From contig CM055113.1 in the NCBI GenBank assembly GCA_029204225.1, forward strand, positions 5,494,647 to 5,552,646: 58,000 bases of DNA, in the 5' to 3' direction. The DNA is from Diphasiastrum complanatum (taxonomy: Eukaryota; Streptophyta; Lycopodiopsida; Lycopodiales; Lycopodiaceae). The position numbers and the translations under genes are program-made. The notes beneath the pieces are model-generated. The model was not told the origin of the DNA, did no database searches, and worked only from the letters and a program-made list of their open reading frames with translations. This document shows, one piece after another, positions 43,213 through 57,605 of the stretch (its first letter is position 1; each line of letters begins with the position of its first letter).

Positions 43213-43510
43213 ATCCTCTTGAAAAATTAGCTTGAAATTGATATGATAGATTTATCTCTAGCTCCATTTACTAATCTTAGCTTGGTGAAGGAAAATCTCT
43301 CAAATGATTTAGTGAGAAGATCATCCAAGAAATCTGATGTTGATGCATGATCACCAAAGCCAAAGTAAAACTTCCTTGATGTAGATTATCTAGAGTGCCT
43401 TGAAGTGCTTTACACCATCCTAGCATCCTTGACATTGATTCCTTGCATGTGTTAAAATTATGCAAATAATAGCTTGATAATTTCACATTTTCATGTACAT
43501 CTGTCAATCA
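43213..43510 (-). other. 3' internal fragment of copia F
   Basis: Nucleotide sequence at about 43317-43390 matches the same position in element E (gatcaNccaa..gatgttgat..atcacca..cttcNttgatgt at 51976-52050). No protein similarity to RNase H was seen, so this looks like conserved noncoding sequence of deleted copia elements. Confidence 0.5.
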
Positions 43511-44149
43511 CACATGTGTGGAGCATGTTTCCATGTGTGAATAGTAGGCTTAGATACATTAGTTCATTTAAGTCATAAAAACAATGTTAAAGTAGACAAA
43601 AGCTAGTCAAGTAGTAGCATGCCAAGTGTCATCATGAGGTTGGACTTCAATCCTCTCATGATTGTACATATCAAATGAATGATTAGGCATAGGTATTTGG
43701 GTCATGACCTCAAGTTCACCCAGAGGTCAACACGTCCTATTTTGTAGGGTTGCAAAAGTGAAAGTGGTGCACCTCAATCTACTACTCTCATCTCATTGGT
43801 CTATAGGGCCCAAAATGTGGAGGAGTGGAACTGGTAATTTTGGATAATAGGAGTAAGGAATGGTTTGCATGTCAGACATTTGTCATTTTTGCCACCTGTT
43901 TTTGCATGTGTATGAATCTTGCTCTATCTCAATAGCAAATTGTGAATGTAATTTACATTTCACCATGCAATCTGCTACTTTTTTCAGCTTGAGTGCACGT
44001 GGCTTTTGAGAGCTTATGGTCAGAAGAACTTATTGAGAGCTAAAATAGAACATGGGAATTGAATGAAGTAATAAGAAGTTGCATGCATGTTGGTGGGGCA
44101 TGGTTTTGAACCCTTGCTATCTAAAGCTAAAGTAATTTAATGAAAAAAT
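43511..44149. other. Mixed repeat-like sequence, includes block P
   Basis: CACACATGTGTGG at about 43511 suggests an LTR remnant. Block P (43816-43957, starting tgtggaggagtgg) recurs at 47773-47911. No gene. Confidence 0.45.
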
Positions 44150-46050
44150 ATAAGAGCTAATGAATTTCCAGTTGTTTGTTGAAATCCGTGTCGGTGAGGG
44201 CCGTGGTCAGCAGTTAGAGTTGATGCTGAAGTTTCATTCATGGCTTGGATCCATTGGTCCTTCTCTGGACATTCAATTGCTTCCTTGAAAGTTTGTGATT
44301 GACCACTGAATCCACAGAACTCTTCTGATATAGAAGTAGAGCTGTCTGGCATGTATCTTGCTGGCGCTCTTCATAGTCTTGTCGACCTTCTAGGAAATCC
44401 TCTTGGGATAGCAATGCCTTTGTCTTTGTTTGCTCTACTTGGTCCGGAACCATCCTGGTTTACAGGTACTGTAGCAGTAGGCTGCCTCTCGAATCTTTCA
44501 TCTTCTGATTTGTCACTTGAATGTGAAGTGACTCAAAAATCTTTGTTTTCATGTTCGTCTTCTGCTTCCTCTGTCACTGGTGGCAAATCATAGTACAATC
44601 TTTCTAGAACCTCATAGTTGATAGGATCGTCATTGGCTATTCTCCTACTCTCATCAAATCTGACACCTCTCACTGTTTTCACAGTGTTCATGTCTGGCAT
44701 GTAGACTCTGTAGTATGACGAGTTGTTGTCATAACCTACCAGAAATCCATGTTCAGCTTTTTCAGCAAGCTTCTTTCGAAGCTTATTAAGAATATGTGCA
44801 TAAGTTGCACAACCAAAGATTCTGATGTGAGACAGGTTGGGGTTTCTACCCCACCATAACTCGTTTGGTGTCGTGTGAGGGCACCAGACTTACCTGTCCT
44901 GTTTTGGATGTATGCAGCTATAGCTACTACTTCAACCCACAGTACCTTGGAGCCTTCAAGTAGGCCATTATGCATCTGGAAACTTCCATCAGGCTCCTAT
45001 TCTTCCTCTCTACAACATCGTTGTGCTGTGGTGTGTAGGCTGCAGTCCTTCTGTGAATGATGCCATGATCATTTTAACAATGATTTATCGTAGATGATGA
45101 TGACATGGATCACTGGGCTATCTATGAGGCCGGAGGTCCATATGAAGCGATTCGAGTTGTATTCGCCACCTCAATCTCTCCTGATCTGCTTCGCTTTGTT
45201 GTCTGTGCATCTCTCTGTCCAATTCACATATTTTGTGAATTTATCAAGTGCTTCAGATTTATTATGAATAAAATACACTCTGGCAAATTTACTATAATCA
45301 TCAATGAAGGTTATGTAATATTTTGAGCCTCCTACTAAGATCACATTGAAAGGCCCACAGATGTCAGAATGCACTAACTCCAGAATCTTGGTCATTCTGT
45401 AGGAGTCTTGAACAAATGGAATGCGTGACATCTTACCCTTCAGACATGCATCACAAGTGGTTGAACTGGTTGCATTCAAGATGCTGATCCCTGTTATTGC
45501 TCCATGATGGTTTGCTTGGTAAAGTGCCATTGAGTTCATGTGGCATAGTCTCCTATGCCATAGAGTGTCTGGCGAATCATCATGAGTCTGATGCACTTGA
45601 TCTACAGGCAGGCTTATCTTCAGGTGATATAGATTACCTTTTCTTCTGCCTTGAGTGATCAGGGTACTGGTACTGGCATCAATAACGTTGCATGCTTTGT
45701 CAGAAAACATCACATGCATCCCTACATCATCTATCCTTGCCACAGAAAACAAGTCCTACTGTAGTGTAGGCACAAACAAAACATCTTCGAGCCATTTGTC
45801 TCTGCCATTCGTGTTGAGCCACAATGAACCAATACCATTCACTTGATGTTTGGATCCATCTCCAAGCATGAATCTTGAAGGATCTGCACTTTTGAAATCA
45901 GACATAATTTGTCTTGATGTCACGAAGTGTGAGGTGGCTCCTGAATCTACGATCACCTCATGTGTGTCAGATGTTGACGCTGCACACACATCTTCACAAA
46001 TGTAGGTGGTTGAACAATTTCTGTTCGAACTCTCTTCGCCCATTGGTAAA
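44150..46050 (-). pseudogene. Copia 'I' protease-integrase remnant, minus strand
   Basis: On the minus strand: protease VIVDSGATSHFVTSRQIMSD, GDGSKHQVNGIGSLWLNTNG; integrase zinc domain DTLWHRRLCHMNSMALYQAN and CDACLKGKMSRIPF; catalytic LVHSDICGPF and YYITFIDDYSKFARVYF; then, after frameshifts and loss of the second Asp and Glu region, the C-terminal part (SEAVATAAYIQNRT-like, 44750-44975) and a Ser/Glu-rich linker ending DQWIQAMNE, where RT should start but does not. It differs in sequence from A, so it is another copia lineage. LTRs were not found. Confidence 0.87.
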
Positions 46051-46183
46051 GAGGGTGGTGCTTACCATTTTCTTACGATGTCCAATGAGTGCTCAATCAA
46101 CAACCATAGTAAATAAGATCAGTGTGCATGAAACAACAATTAAGCATCATCTTTTAGTCATCTTCGTGCTACATTGGGTGCCA

Positions 46184-46475
<292 letters not shown>

Positions 46476-47137
46476 AAAACATAAATAACAAAATTTTTAT
46501 TTTTTTTATTGTTGCCACGTTTGTTATGATTCCTTGTGGTAGGGTATGAGAAATCCAAGTTTTCTTGTTGCAAACCCTATTTCCACAATGGTTGGGCAGG
46601 ATGGCTGGACTGGCGGCTGGCTAGATTGGTTGTCTGGGTAGACCGATGGACACTCCTCCTATGGGCAAGGTGGGTGATGGTGCCAAATGTATCTAGAAAA
46701 TGCAATGTTTTCCTAGATAGAATTTGTGCACATACAGTTTTTAACTAGGAAAAATATTTTACTAGTAAGAAGGAGTCCAAATCAATTTTTAAACTAGGAA
46801 GAATCATGTGGAACTAGCAAATTTTACAATTTTCCTATCTAGATACATGTCATATTTTTCTAGTTGATAGGCTCCTGCAACATTTTAGCACCAAATTTAT
46901 GAGGAGCCATCAGTTTGTCACATGTTGCCATGTGGTTTTCTTTGTCTGCCATCACTTTCTCGCTTGTTTTTCTGCCTCTCATGACTCTCATGTCTATCGC
47001 GCATTTTACGCTCTCTACCGAGACTAGGGCATTATCCGCTGATAAAACAAACTGGTATGGTTTCGTTCTACAGTGGATTCTTGTTAGTGAATATGTTTCA
47101 CTCTGATCTCATATGTTATCGGAAGTTGTCTGCTTTT
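46476..47137. other. No gene recognised
   Basis: AT-rich sequence between repeat blocks. A gccacgttt motif near 46514 echoes the hairpin at 47540. Confidence 0.45.
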
Positions 47138-47219
47138 CAGAGGCAATCATGTTTTCGTATACGTTTGCTAGTTTTACAGCAGCAGTTTCGAAAGCGGACC
47201 AATTTTTCTTTCTGTTTAT
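47138..47219. repeat. Block Q, copy 1
   Basis: gaggcaatcatgttttcgta through gcggaccaatttttc. Recurs at 47911-47979. Confidence 0.75.
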
Positions 47220-47270
47220 AAGCATTAAGCACAGGAGGAGTCGATAGTGCCGAAGGTGCCAAGCGAAACA

Positions 47271-47510
<240 letters not shown>

Positions 47511-47539
47511 AAAAACAATAAAAAATTTCTATTTTTTTT

Positions 47540-47600
47540 TGCCACGTTTATGTCGGAATCTGACGTGGCCGGGACATCAGAATCCGATGTCCATGTGGCA
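47540..47600. repeat. Imperfect 61-bp palindrome
   Basis: The left arm begins TGCCACGTTTATGTCGGAAT and the right arm read backwards begins TGCCACATGGACATCGGATT; about 27-bp arms with a 7-bp loop (ggccggg). It would form a strong hairpin. Confidence 0.8.
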
Positions 47601-47772
47601 AAAGAAATTTATAAAAAAAAAAAAACGAAAGAAAAAAATTTCTGTGTGGATGTCGAAAATGTCAACCAATTCCATGCTGTTTTGTTGCCATATGGATGCC
47701 AGAAACGACAACCAAATCCATGTTGTCCTTCTGTTCTTATAAGTTGGATGGTTTTTGGCAGTTAATGGAATG

Positions 47773-47979
47773 TGGAGGAGAGTAAAACTGGTATATGGAT
47801 AATAGGAACAAGGAATGGTTTGCATGTCAGAGATTCGCCATTTTTGCTACATGTTTTTGCATGCATATGAATCTTGCTCTATCTCAATAGGGAATTGTGA
47901 ATGAAATTTAGAGGCAGTCATGTTTCTGTATACGTTGCTAGTTTTGTGAAAGCGGACCAGTTTTTTCTTCTATTTATTG
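47773..47979. repeat. Blocks P and Q, second copies
   Basis: 47773-47911 repeats 43816-43957, and 47911-47979 repeats 47138-47219. P and Q are adjacent here, so they are probably parts of one repeat. Confidence 0.75.
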
Positions 47980-48078
47980 CCTATATCTGTCACATAGACA
48001 TGCAATACTCCATATGTCTCAATTAGAGTGTCTGGGTCCTCTCAAGGTAATTAGTCTCAAACAGGCCTTGACATGGAA

Positions 48079-48180
<102 letters not shown>

Positions 48181-48413
48181 TAAGACTGCACTTAGTTTCT
48201 CTTGACAAAGCAAGACTGAAGCTCTTTGAAGCCTTTATTCATAATCCAACAAGGTAAAATATAGCTGAAAAGTAAAATATAGTACTAGAAAGCACCATAA
48301 AGCATAACCCCTTTTAAGACGTCCAGCTGATGCCTGCCACCATCCCACAAAACAAAACCGCTCAAGTCAGTGAGGAAGACAGGTGTCATAGCTGAATGAC
48401 AGTTGTTATTGTT

Positions 48414-49423
<1,010 letters not shown>

Positions 49424-49965
49424 GCTAATTGTCAATTGAGGCCAAAAGTTATTATAGACTTAGAGATTTTTGAAGTTATATTAGTTTAAAAAAAATTCAA
49501 TAAAACTTTTTGAAAGTGTGGGAAAGTTGGTAGTCGGGTTTGAGAGAGATTAAAATTTGAACTTTGGGTACATTGAATCTAGTCCCAAAATAGTAGGGGT
49601 TTTCATATTGGAGGGAAAGCCAAGTGGCAAAGTAGGGTTTGAACCTGTTATATATTGTTGTAACTTGTGGAGAAAGGGATCTTCTCTCTTCTCTCTCTCA
49701 TTTCATCATTATACGTGGTTCTCTTTGGGTTCTACTACTCATTGGTGCACTCTCATGATGTTATCTTGCAATTCTATTTGTAGAATGATCATTTATTGCT
49801 ATTTTCGATTTCACACATGTGAAAGACAGTAGGAAAATGTAATTGTATGGACATCAACTATATTTTATGTTTTGGTTCAGTATGTCTTAGAGTTTGCATC
49901 TCATTTTGTATGTAGATGTTGATTTTTCTACATTGGCAGGATTGTTGGTCTGTTCTCTTTGTAAC
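49424..49965 (+). repeat. Copia LTR fragment related to D
   Basis: ttgtcaattgaggcc, aaagtgtgggaaa and acattgaatctagtcc correspond to LTR D. TTTCACACATGTGAAAG lies near 49809. The start TGTG is lost and the end is unresolved. Confidence 0.6.
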
Positions 49966-50029
49966 CTAAGATCAGGGCATGGATTTGGATCTCGAATGAT
50001 CTAAAATCCTACACATTAAGTACCTAGAA

Positions 50030-50449
50030 GTTGCCATTTTCGGGAATACTTAGGGAAAGTGGCTAAATGAAATTGTGGCTGCTATAAATATTTGTACCTG
50101 CATGGAGAATAGATCATTGTATTTTTTATGATGTGGAGAATTCATCTTTGTTGTTTCTATGTCCATCTCTTGTGAAATTCTCTCGATATCTTGAGTTTCT
50201 ATGTGTGGAATGTTGATTTTCTTGTTGATCTAGCTTTCACACATGTAGAATACTGTAATGTACTGCTGTTGTACAGAAATGGACAGTACTAAGTTAGATC
50301 TAAGTGGTTATGATCAGATCTTGATGCATTTCTAAATTCTAGCATGCATAAAGTAGTGATTTCTATGATGTTGATGAAACTAGATGTGTGATCAAACTTG
50401 GCTAAAGATCATTGATGAGTAAATGTGTTTTGATCTCAGATTTTTCACA
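50030..50449 (+). repeat. Copia LTR fragment related to A
   Basis: gctgctataaatatttgtac (TATA box near 50090), TTTCACACATGTAGAA near 50240 and the terminus GATTTTTCACA at 50449. The 5' part is missing. It abuts the gag start of element H, which it interrupts. Confidence 0.68.
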
Positions 50450-50533
50450 TTCCATCCTTACCTTTTATATTGAGTAGTTGCTTGATGCAAGCCAATCATT
50501 GCTCTCCAACAAGAACCCTCCTTGGTTTTCCAT
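50450..50533 (-). pseudogene. Gag start of copia 'H', cut after 28 codons
   Basis: The minus strand starts at ATG 50533: MENQGGFLLESNDWLASSNY, a stop, KVRME. This matches the first residues of A Gag (NGGYMLESNDRLTSLNYSTW). It breaks off at the LTR end at 50449. Confidence 0.8.
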
Positions 50534-51098
50534 GATGATCAAACTTCTTCAACCTATTCCAATGCACTTAGCACTGACTTGAATCTTCAACAAATGAAAT
50601 AAAGATGAAATCAAAAAGATTTGGAACTACACAGATGTCTCTCTTAGTCTCACAACTAGTCAACAATAGATATAATTGATAAACCTTGATCAACAAATGG
50701 TCACACCGCAATAGGATGAATCATGAACCTAAAAGGTCTTGAAAACACTCTAGGAAAGGTTAAGAACACTTTCCACAAGAGATACTATTCAAACTCTGAG
50801 AATTCATGCACATTCATACTATTGATAAGAATCAAAATCTATATGCAAAACTAGACTTCTTGATCTAGATTGTAGAAGAAAGATCTATTCCCAACAAATG
50901 AAACTTGTAAATCAATGATCCAACCACAAGAACTAAAAATAGGATATTTTTGATCAATTTGACCTAAAACATTTTAATGATCACAAAGATCACTTTCTAC
51001 ACATAAATTTACTAGATTTGATCAAGACAACACTCAATCTCTCACTAAAATTAGTGGCGCTCTCAAATTTAGTAATAGATTTGGCACTACCTCCAATT
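50534..51098 (-). other. Leader of copia H
   Basis: Reverse complement contains gtgctaagtgcattggaata and atttatgtgtagaaagtgat, matching the A leader at 5206-5225 and 4793-4812. Continues beyond inserted element E at 54284-54314. Confidence 0.75.
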
Positions 51099-51891
51099 TG
51101 TGCAAAAAGGACCAAGAGAGGATCCTAATCTGATCCTCAAGAGGGATTGGTTATTAGATCACTTGATCTATCAATCTACTTGAGATCAAGATCAATCTAG
51201 ATGAATTTTGGACACAAAATCCTAACAAGAACAATAATTAATTGAAGGTAGGTTTACTTTCTGGTTTCACACTTGTGAAACCCTGTCTGAGTACGGACTC
51301 CAACCTGAACAATCAAAACAAATGTAGACAAATGGAGAGAATCACTCAAAATTGCTTACAAAACCAAGATTGGTGTCTTACACTGATTATGGCCAAATGT
51401 GGCTCTATATATACAATAAGTGAGAGCTCGTGGTATTGATCATCCCTCTGATCCCACATGTGTGAAGGTGCTTTGCCATATGATGATTCATCATGCAAAA
51501 CTGACACTTGCACAAAACCTTCTATTTTGAGCACTTTTGGTCCATTTTCCTTCTATATGGAGATCTACTTGAAAATCTTCTAGTAGTCAAAATTAGCCTC
51601 CTTCAGCTTATCCCACACATGTGAGCTGTCCTCTACACATGTGATATGACACCTAACCAAAGGATGTGGGTCATGCAATCAATAGATTGATGCCATGTGT
51701 CATATGTCTAGAAAACTAGTTTTTGGCCTTTTTAGCCACTAGAACTTGAATTAAATTATATGTACAACCTATATGATTATGGTACATGACAAGTACACTA
51801 TTTTTACACGTGGTAAAAGGCTCCAAACATGTGTGTTTATCTATATACAAGATTTTTGGCCTCTACCAAGCTTATTTTTGCATTTTTCACA
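51099..51891 (-). repeat. E 3' LTR (793 bp)
   Basis: Minus-strand TATA tatatatagagcc near 51400-51415, then TTTCACAAGTGTGAAACC near 51270 and GTCCGTACTC. It also has CACATGTG at about 51456, 51616 and 51636. Confidence 0.87.
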
Positions 51892-51903
51892 CTCCTCAAA
51901 AAT
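51892..51903 (-). other. Polypurine tract of E
   Basis: The minus strand reads tttttgaggag immediately before TGTGAAAAATG. Confidence 0.75.
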
Positions 51904-53619
51904 CTAGCTTGATGGAAAACATGATGATCTTGAACTTGACTCCATGGGCTGAATTGGTCTTTGCTGGTTCAAAAGGTGTGAAGATCAGCCAATGAGCTTG
52001 ATGTTGATCTAAAATCACCATATCCATGATAGTGCTTCTTTGATGTGGATCCTTTCTTTCCTTCAATAAGATGCCACCTATTGATGCTATGTGAATAGAA
52101 ACCTGTGATATGATTCTACAAATGTAATTTGTGACTCTCAAGAGACTAGATTTGAATATCTTCAACAATCTAGAAGTATTTACAGAAGATCTAGCTCACA
52201 AACCTAAGAATCAATCTTCACAGTAATGACTAGTCACTTGGAAACTTTGCTTTGATCATTAAGACAAAAGAACACAATCTTTGAATCAAACTTGACTAGT
52301 ACTCTCAACACTTGAGATTCTTGAACAAAAGATGGGATTTGTTTCAAATACCTAAAAATCAAACTTAATCACTTCTTTTGGACTCACTCTTAACCCAAAT
52401 AATCTCACTCTTGAGATTCAGAATGAATTTGATTTGATTTGAAAACAAACTATACCACCAATTTTTCACAAAGCTTAAAAATTAGACAACTAGAGATTCA
52501 CAAAGATTTCAACCATGCATGAATACTCAAATATGGACTACTCCTCATTCTAGACATCAAATGGGATCGCAAATTGACCCTAACACTCTCACAAAGAAAG
52601 TTGAATAGAACTAATTTGAGTTTCATACATACTATGTCAATTTTTGCTCAACAAATTGAATTCAATCACTCCTATTGGATTCCACCAATTACTCTACTTT
52701 TTAAGACTTGGAATGAAATTCAAAATCAAAAGTTGTGATTTTTCTCACTAAGATATTGTGCTTCAAAGAGCTAATGCCACTTAGAAAGATTTGATCACTT
52801 AGGAAGAGACAAACTCTCCACCAATAACAACACAAAATGAGCTTCTAGATCTGGCCCTCTACAAAGGAAGGAACTCTTAGAAAATTGGATCTCTCTCTAC
52901 ACATTTGCTATAGACACCATAATGACTCTTTTCAAACCTTACAATCACTCAAAAAAATTGAGTAGGGTTGAACAATGTGACTTGGATCTCAATCTCTTTT
53001 CTAGGACTCTCAATTTGAGCCAATCTATGTCAAATTCTACAATTTGCATAGATGCTCTATAGACACTAGAAACCCTCAAAGGTTTCACTTGGTGGACAGA
53101 TCCAAGGATTTTTTTTCTAGCAAATTGATGCTTCTAAACTTGACCCTATCACTCTTGAACAAATCTAGAGTGATGGTACAATGGTTTTCATCCTCTCACC
53201 TTGCATATCACTCTTTAATCTATGATTTTTGGCAGAATCACTCTCAACTTCAACATGCACTCAAAAAATCAGAGATGATCAATTAATGCACCTAATTCAA
53301 GCTTCAATTTTAATTTTTTGGCTGATTTAATCCAAGAACTAATCAAGGGATTAGATTTGATATAGAAAATGCTTGATTTTGCACCAAAAATCACTCAAAT
53401 TGGGTATGTGAGTCAAATTCTACAAATTTTTGAAATTTCTTAGTCAAAATCGGAGCTGTATGGCCTCACACGTGTGAAAAGGGTTCCTACATCCCACAAC
53501 AAGATCTGGACAAAATTTTTCCAACTCGCTACACAAAAAATGACTAGTTTTCAAAAAACTGCTGATTTTGGTTTTGATTTGGATTAACCCTATCAATTTC
53601 AACAAAACCTCTTGTACTA

Positions 53620-53632
53620 GGCTCTGATACCA
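53620..53632 (-). other. Primer binding site of E
   Basis: The minus strand TGGTATCAGAGCC directly follows the 5' LTR end; tRNA-iMet type. Confidence 0.9.
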
Positions 53633-54283
53633 TGTGCAAAAAGTACAAAAGGAACCAAGAGTGGATCCTAATCTGATCCTCAAGAGGGATTGGTTGTCAG
53701 ATTACTTGATCTATCAATCTACTTGAGATTAAGATCAATCTAGATCAATTCTAGACACAAAATCCTAACAAGAACAATCATTAATTGAAGGTAGGTGTAC
53801 TTTTTGGTTTCACACGTGTGAAACCTTGTCTGAGTACGGACTCCAACCTGAAAATCAAGTACACATTGATAACACCTCAAAACAATCAAAACAAATGTAG
53901 ACAAATTGGAGAGAATCACTCACAATTGCTTCCAAAACCAAGATTGGTGTCTTACACTGATTGTGGCTCTATATATACAATAAGTGGGAGCTCGTGGTAC
54001 TGATCATCCCTCTGATCTCACATGTGTGAACATGTGATATGAAACCTAACCAAAGGATGTGGCTCATGCAACCAATAGATTGATGCCATGTGTCATATGG
54101 TCTAGAAACTAGTTTTTGGCCTTTTTAGCCACTAGAACTTGAATTAAATCATATGTACAACCTATATGATTATGGTACATGACAAGTACATTATTTTCAC
54201 ACCTGGGAACAGGCTCCACACATGTGTGTTTATCTATATACAAGATCTTTGGCTCTACCAAGCTTATTTTTGCATTTTTCACA
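53633..54283 (-). repeat. E 5' LTR (651 bp, internally deleted)
   Basis: Lacks about 170 bp corresponding to 51467-51636 of the other LTR. The break lies between two acatgtg motifs, suggesting a microhomology deletion. Confidence 0.87.
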
Positions 54284-54298
54284 TAATTTCATCTTGTA

Positions 54299-54314
54299 AC
54301 CAGCTCTAATACCA
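54299..54314 (-). other. Primer binding site of H
   Basis: The minus strand TGGTATTAGAGCTGGT, one change from the usual TGGTATCAGAGC, lies next to the H LTR. Confidence 0.72.
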
Positions 54315-54964
54315 TTTAAAAAAATCAAATCCAACGATGACATAAATGGATCCATGATCTTTGGCTAAATTGAGTACACATCACACAACATCAACAATGT
54401 AGAAAATCTCCATGCTAGAATGCTAGTTTAGGTAAAATCATGAAAAATATACATTGAATGATAAAATCCAATTGCCTACTATCCATGTCATACTATAGCA
54501 GTTTTACATCAGTCCTCACATGTGTGAAATCACTCCATACAATTTTAGATATATTTTACACACTAAAAATCACCAATATCAAAAGAGAAGAGATAGAAGA
54601 AGACAAGAGGATAGAAGAAGAAAGCCCTCCAATGATGAAGAGAACATTTGATAAGTTTCTCCATGTTGGTCTTGCTAAATATATTAGCAAAATTTCATTT
54701 GCCCACTTGCCAAATATTGCCCTAATTGGTAGTTTTCAGGTACTTACCAAAAAACCTAGTTTTACTTGACTGGATTCAATGCATCTCAATCAACCAATAG
54801 AAATAGGTCCAAATTTGACCTTATCACTTCACTTAATTGCTAAAAATAGTAAGGACACTATTTTAGCCTTTATTCACATAAAGAAATAAATTTTTAAGTT
54901 GAAATGTAACTTTGGCCTCCAAATTGCCAAATAGAACCAACAAAACTAGCTGACAATTTTCACA
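54315..54964 (-). repeat. H 5' LTR
   Basis: The minus strand begins TGTGAAAATTGTCAGCTAG at 54964. CTCACATGTGTGAAATC lies near 54515. The end next to the primer site is degenerate (..tttaaa instead of ..CA). H is older than E, which sits in its leader. Confidence 0.72.
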
Positions 54965-57605
54965 AAAGATAAAACCATATCAAAAGCAACTAAATTATGT
55001 CTCAAAGCACATCCAACAATCATTCTACAAAACAAATAGACACCACATTATGACATTTCCAATATGTTATCAGACCACATCAACGACATCCACAATGATT
55101 ACACCATTGGTTAGCTAAACAACACTGATTCTTCCATTCAAAGAGTTTTAAGCTTTTGCTCAAGCTTGCTACCAAAAGCTATTGCAAGATGGAGAGCCAA
55201 TACTCAATGCCAACCTCTACATTGTATAAACATAAACATAAACATAAAAAACACAATGCAAAAATGAGAGCAATACCATTCACAATGGATCCGAGAGCTT
55301 GAGGATCCAATATGGAAGCATCTTCACATTAGCATTAAGGATGTCACTTTTACAAAAAGGGCTTACTTTTGCAAAAGAGTGGTGCTATGATTTTACTTAT
55401 TTATGTGCTGACAAGTGGTGTTACAAGTTGGATTACACATATAGGATGGTAGACTTGGGCATTCTATTACAAAAGTGTAAATACTTTTTAATGTTCAACT
55501 TATCCAAATACTCTTGAGCTCCACCGAGCTTCACTAGATAAAAATGCAACCGTATAAAGTTTATCAATTGGGATATTACAAATCAGTTGGACTTGTTGTA
55601 TATTGATGACATATTTAAAATTTATATTATTTTATTGCAAAAGAGGCTCATGAAGTTTAGTTAAGTCTTGCATTGTCATGTCATTAGATGTAATATCAAT
55701 AAATGTTTGAAGGTCCTACTGAAAGTTTTTTTTTAGTTGCAAAAATAATAAAAATTGATTCTCCAACAATCATCTTATGGAAAAATGTTAAATTTGTAAA
55801 GTTTCACATTGTGATTACATTATATGTACTAAATAGCTATCCACGAAGTTGAAATGTGATTAATCACCTATCCATTGTAAATAGAAGACTTTAACAAGGT
55901 CTAAACATGTCAACCATGAAAGGACACACTAAAGGGATTCAACATATTCTAAGTATTCATCCTAATAGTGCTTGTAGTTATGTTATGCAATTATTTCATT
56001 CAACACACTTTTTGTGTTGAACTGAATGCAAAGTCAATTCAAAGTTAATAAAACTTTATTGCCAAGCTGCACTTAAGATTTTTAAGCGTTCAATCAAATG
56101 TTTGTAGAGCAGGTATTGTTTGGGTTGTATTATGCATATCAAAAGAATGCTCACGAGGGTAGATTTGATGAGGAGTTTTTTATATAGCCTATGAATCTTG
56201 AGAGCACATACACACATTCACCATAGGAACAACTATTTGACACTTTCCTTTAAGAATCGTGAACCAAAATAAATCAACAAAGGCTATTGGTTATAACATA
56301 GGACTTCGAATAAAATTGAAATACCATCAATTGGGGCTTGTCTTGTTTGTTGGAAATGTCATAGTCATCGCATGGATGTACATGTAAGTCTCTCATAAAT
56401 ATTTGACTAGTTCAAGATGTTGCTCAAATAGAGAAAAGCCAAAAGCTAGCAAATATTGACCTAGTTTAATATGTACACTAGCAATTCTTAACCCAACTAC
56501 ACTTGAACAAAAGAACTTTCACAATGTTTAACCTACCAACATTTATTACTATTTAGTGCATTATGCTAGAGTGAACACTAAGCTCTTACTGACTTTAAGA
56601 AATATACAAAGTTCATTAAATTCAATGAGGAAGAATTATTTGCATCAATTTAATTTTTCATTTGTCTATATTTCCATTTATGTTAAGCCTTTCATATTAG
56701 AGCCAATTTCTCATGGGAATGACATGGTTTTAGTTTTTTCATATATCAACACCATCATGTTAACATATAGTCTATCCAATCTAGGTAAACAATACATATA
56801 AGCTATTGGATCATTTTGAAGATGCATTTTGAAATTACTATTAATACCCATAATGTACTTTCATGTGGCCACTTTGTTGTATGTTGTGATGATACAAGGA
56901 ATGCCCCAAACTTCCATTCTCAACAACGTGAGGATTTTGCTTGTATAAAATTGGATAGGATGTTGGCCATAGAAGAGGTGGCAATGACATATAAGTTTGT
57001 ACATTCTAGACTTAAGAAAGATTAACTACATCAACGTACTTGTGCTCATTAGTCATTGTTGCATCAATATGCATTTTGGGCCCATGGGATTGTGTGAAAT
57101 CCATTATTGATAGTATATTCCATTGAAGTTCATTCTACATCATCTTATTACTTTGCTTGCATTCTCTAGATGTTGACTTCGATCAAAAGAATGGTCCGTA
57201 TGTGTCATTTTCTTATAACTCACCTAGTATCTTCTTTTTTTAAAACGCCACTTGATACTACTTCATTAGTGAAAAAGTACCACAAAAATGTAAGAAACAT
57301 TGATAACTCTCAGGTAAGACCTCAGTGGGTCATGCTTTAGTGCATAATGAAGTAAGCTATAAACAACTCATGTTATTTGAAACACAATGCACATAGGTTA
57401 AAACAAGATTGAAGAATGGAAGACTAGTAAAGAAATCACAATAGTTTCACATCCTTACAATATCCCGTAATATTAACAATTGCATAGTTCTACCATCATG
57501 ACAAAATGTCTTTGTCAAATGATGATGTGATCACCAAAAAAGACATGCAGCTGAAGAGATGGCAATTGAACATGGTAGATGGAAGAGGTTGATGAATGTG
57601 GGGTT
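54965..57605. other. No feature recognised
   Basis: About 2.6 kb of AT-rich sequence. Short frames (55299-55517, 56556-56801, 56816-57025) have no recognisable motif. No LTR termini, terminal inverted repeats or tandem repeats were seen. Confidence 0.5.

Larger units (their letters stand above)
51099..54283 (-). mobile_element. Coding-free copia-type element 'E' nested in H
   Basis: Minus-oriented. The 5' LTR is 54283-53633, the 3' LTR 51891-51099, and termini are TGTGAAAAATGC..TTTTTGCACA. Flanks CAATT (51094-51098) and TAATT (54284-54288) form a target duplication with one change. Primer site and polypurine tract are intact; the 1.74-kb interior (51892-53632) has no gag or pol. This is a non-autonomous element that would need proteins from a relative such as A. 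Confidence 0.87.
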
